This document shows, piece after piece, positions 30,862 to 32,807 of a DNA stretch of 32,807 nt (position 1 is the first letter of the stretch; every line of letters starts with the position of its first letter). Below the pieces are notes generated by a model. That model had not been told where the DNA came from. It saw only the letters and a program-made list of their open reading frames with translations, and did not search any database. The DNA is taken from the IMG/VR virus record IMGVR_UViG_3300033153_005110, positions 1-32,807 of that record; one strand, written 5' to 3'. The position numbers were made by a program, and so were the translations under genes. This DNA comes from a virus.

Positions 30862-30897
30862 AAAAAAAGCGGCTGTACAAAATAAATGTACAACCGC
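30862..30897 (-). terminator. Intrinsic terminator after the SSB-like gene
   Basis: Minus-strand stem GCGGTTGTACA (30887-30897) with TGTACAGCCGC (30869-30879), one G-T pair, 7-base loop, then seven T residues (30862-30868). It closes the upstream transcript ahead of the KilA-N promoter. Confidence 0.88.
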
Positions 30898-30940
30898 AAG
30901 CGATGAACAAAAAATACTAATAAAAATCACCTACAAAAAA

Positions 30941-31876
30941 CTAAAACTTAGCATCTTGCCCGGCACTCTCACCTTCACCACCACCGTCCTGGCCATCAAC
31001 CTCTTTCACATCGCGCACAGTGAATTTCTGGAGCTGAATGGCCACGGCAACAGTGAACTGCTTCATTTCGTCTTCAAGTTCTTCAATCCCTGAGAAAGTT
31101 GGCTGATATGATGTGCCAGAGTCGCGCTCGTCAAACCTCACACCAAGTGTAAAGTTGAACATGCAGGAGTGAGCCGGTGGAAGGCCCACCCGTTTACGTT
31201 GAGCTGATACGCTCATTTTCTTAAAGCTCATTGGCTTCAACAGGTCTTTCTTCACAGCAGACAATGCAAGAGAATGGCAAGTCAGGAAGTATGGAATATT
31301 GGAATCGAGATCCATAACCAGCAAATCTTTATTCTCTCCACAAGATGGTGGGGTTGTGTTTCCTTCGTCGTCGCGTGTCCAGTCGGCATAAGTACAAAAA
31401 TGCTTACGTTTCTTCCCGGTACTTGGGTCAACTTCACAAGAGTTACACAATGGGGCAAGAAGCTCCCCATCTTTACCGGTTATGTCTCCGGATGGTGTTT
31501 TCCCATCAAAAGACCGGCAAGTAGGCTCATTGTCTTTACTAAACTTTTTGGGCCACTTAACACGGCTGTCGGTGGCTTTAATTAAGCATAGATTCATGGT
31601 TTCCCATGTCTCCTGTAATTCCTCAGACCATATTTTCCCTGCGTCTTCCCCGTCCTGTAGGATTTTTAAGCGAGGGATATAGTCTTGGCCTTCGTCTGTT
31701 TCGGCTTCTGCCGCCAGGAAGTCTTCTTCGTTCTCATAAAGAGCAACTTCGCCAGTGGCCGCTTCATCAACAACCGCTACCTCTGTTCCTTGCTCTGCTG
31801 CAACCTCCTGCTCTGCTGCTACTTCAACTGGACTTTTTTCTTCTTCGATTGCCTGCTCAACTTTTGACTTCTTCAT
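30941..31876 (-). CDS. Cys-rich phage protein, possible single-strand DNA-binding protein
   Basis: 311 residues. An acidic N-terminus with a repeated VAAEQ (residues 18-30) leads to a conserved-looking core: DYIPRLKILQDGED, CRSFDGKTPSGD, LCNSCEVDPSTGKK and CTYADW. Cys at 120, 144, 147, 161 and 179 could form a zinc site. The C-terminus is low complexity and acidic (DGQDGGGEGESAGQDAKF), as in many single-strand DNA-binding proteins. The core pattern resembles phage proteins annotated as DNA-binding in replication modules; function is inferred. AGAGGA lies 9 bases before the ATG. Confidence 0.55.
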   Translation of the reverse strand: MKKSKVEQAIEEEKSPVEVAAEQEVAAEQGTEVAVVDEAATGEVALYENEEDFLAAEAETDEGQDYIPRLKILQDGEDAGKIWSEELQETWETMNLCLIKATDSRVKWPKKFSKDNEPTCRSFDGKTPSGDITGKDGELLAPLCNSCEVDPSTGKKRKHFCTYADWTRDDEGNTTPPSCGENKDLLVMDLDSNIPYFLTCHSLALSAVKKDLLKPMSFKKMSVSAQRKRVGLPPAHSCMFNFTLGVRFDERDSGTSYQPTFSGIEELEDEMKQFTVAVAIQLQKFTVRDVKEVDGQDGGGEGESAGQDAKF

Positions 31877-31973
31877 GATTAATAATCCTCTAGTTTGCGT
31901 TCAATTTATTTGAATCGCTTTTTAGTTTAGCCCAAACGGGCGTTTTGCTGCTTAAATTTGAACAACTTATTCC
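31877..31973. other. 97-bp intergenic gap
   Basis: Contains a 4-bp GCCC-GTTT-GGGC hairpin and a TTCAA-ATAAA-TTGAA inverted repeat on the minus strand, but no clear promoter or T-run. Probably only a spacer carrying the ribosome binding site of the next gene. Confidence 0.4.
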
Positions 31974-32807
31974 TTAGTCAACCCACATCAAATGAGGCAC
32001 CTTGCCTGCAATGATACCGTCAACAAGTTTGCCCTTGCCGTCAAACTTAACAACCGCAGAAAGGCACTCCTGAATATTCTGTTCTCTCATCTTGAAAGCC
32101 TTCGCAGCCGCTTTTTTATCAGCATCTTCCTGCTTCTTCTTAGCCTCCTTGGCCAACCGCTCACTCTGGCAACGCTCCGCCTCGGCCTTCTCAGCGGCAA
32201 GCTTATCATCAACAACCTTCTGAGCAGCCACCGCCGCATCCTTCTTCGCCTGCTCAACCTTAGCCAGCGCATCAGCAATCTCTTGCCTGTCCTTAGCGAT
32301 CCGGTCTTTTTCTTCCTGCAATTTGATCTCTGCCGCCGCCAACTTGTCAGAAAGCTTTTTGTTTTCTGCTGCGATTTTGGCTTGTTCTGCTTTGCGATCT
32401 GCCTCGGCTATTGCTTCTTTGGCTTTTCTTTCTTCTTCGGCCTTGGCTTGAAGTTCGGCGGCTTGTTCGCTTGTTCGCTTCATCAAAAATAATTCTTGCA
32501 GCCTGTCAATCACATTAGCAATGGTGCCTATGGCCTTGGCCTCATGCTCCATTGCCCACTCGGTTGGCTTTTCTCCCATTAAACCCGCAATTACGCCAGA
32601 AATGGTCTGGCTATCAGAAGAGATGTTACTTTCCACCAACGCTTTAATGCTGGCAATATTGCTTGCTATCTCGTCCACTCTTGCTTCTTCTGCTGCTGCT
32701 GCTTTTCTTTTGGCAATTTCTTTGGCCGCGTCAAAAGCAATACGTGGGGCTTTCCATGCCTTTTCGCCTGGGGAGAGTGCCGCTAACCCCTCCCTTTTTG
32801 CCGCGTC
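31974..32807 (-). CDS. Long coiled-coil protein, N-terminus beyond window
   Basis: At least 277 residues; the frame stays open to the edge, so the start is not seen. A GTG at 32678 could be a start but has no clear ribosome binding site, and the upstream residues (KEIAKRKAAAAEEAR) continue the same helix. After a short globular part (about 60 residues with AGLMGEKPTEWAMEHEAKAI), about 150 residues are an Ala/Lys/Glu coiled coil like TolA or colicin domains. The last 45 residues are compact (CLSAVVKFDGKGKLVDGI to HLMWVD). Function is unknown; a partner protein of the SSB-like product is possible. Confidence 0.6.
   Translation of the reverse strand, partial: DAAKREGLAALSPGEKAWKAPRIAFDAAKEIAKRKAAAAEEARVDEIASNIASIKALVESNISSDSQTISGVIAGLMGEKPTEWAMEHEAKAIGTIANVIDRLQELFLMKRTSEQAAELQAKAEEERKAKEAIAEADRKAEQAKIAAENKKLSDKLAAAEIKLQEEKDRIAKDRQEIADALAKVEQAKKDAAVAAQKVVDDKLAAEKAEAERCQSERLAKEAKKKQEDADKKAAAKAFKMREQNIQECLSAVVKFDGKGKLVDGIIAGKVPHLMWVD

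Overview
This window looks like part of the genome of a tailed bacteriophage with a podovirus-type virion (or a prophage of one). Every gene I can support lies on the minus strand, so the genome reads from right (32807) to left (1). Evidence for a short-tailed phage is the P22-type portal, the N4-gp56-like major capsid protein, the lack of a tape-measure or tail-tube gene, and a set of large Ala/Gly-rich internal (ejection-type) proteins at the end of the virion cluster. The host cannot be fixed from sequence. A Gram-negative host is plausible because of the ejection-protein cassette. No integrase, lysis gene, DNA polymerase or tRNA is visible.

Layout in transcription order. (1) 32807-30941: a coiled-coil protein cut by the window edge and a Cys-rich protein resembling phage single-strand DNA-binding proteins, closed by a strong intrinsic terminator. 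(2) 30820-23629: a promoter overlapping a long palindrome drives a KilA-N regulator, an MBL-fold hydrolase, a 55-residue ORF, a RecD2 helicase split into two genes, a small HTH protein, a PD-(D/E)XK nuclease with a zinc ribbon and a primase-helicase. Most junctions overlap (ATGA, TGATG), suggesting translational coupling. (3) 23628-23240: about 390 bp without genes, rich in GTGTCACAC-type repeats and a 19-bp inverted repeat flanking an AT-rich, strand-asymmetric tract; a candidate replication origin. (4) 23239-20095: a possibly frameshifted Pro-rich small gene, then a promoter and structured 5' leader in front of a run of very small genes (an Nmad1/DUF1599-like protein, several Cys-rich miniproteins, a one-helix membrane protein), with a RuvC-like resolvase. 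(5) 19979-12474: packaging and head genes (small and large terminase, portal, three small unknowns, scaffold, capsid, decoration-like protein), with terminators on both sides. (6) 12388-1: connector-like proteins, a tail protein carrying an inserted SGNH hydrolase domain, an adhesin-like protein with chitin-binding-like modules, small virion proteins and the ejection-protein cassette. The last protein continues past the left edge in a different reading frame.

The most notable observations are: the SGNH esterase domain spliced into a conserved tail protein; RecD2 divided exactly between its N-terminal and motor halves; the leader RNA at 22791-22886, with a three-way junction whose loop can pair with either of two downstream sites, one of them the ribosome binding site; the repeat-rich candidate origin; and two reading-frame breaks, both net +1. 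Functions are read from sequence motifs only. No database search was run.
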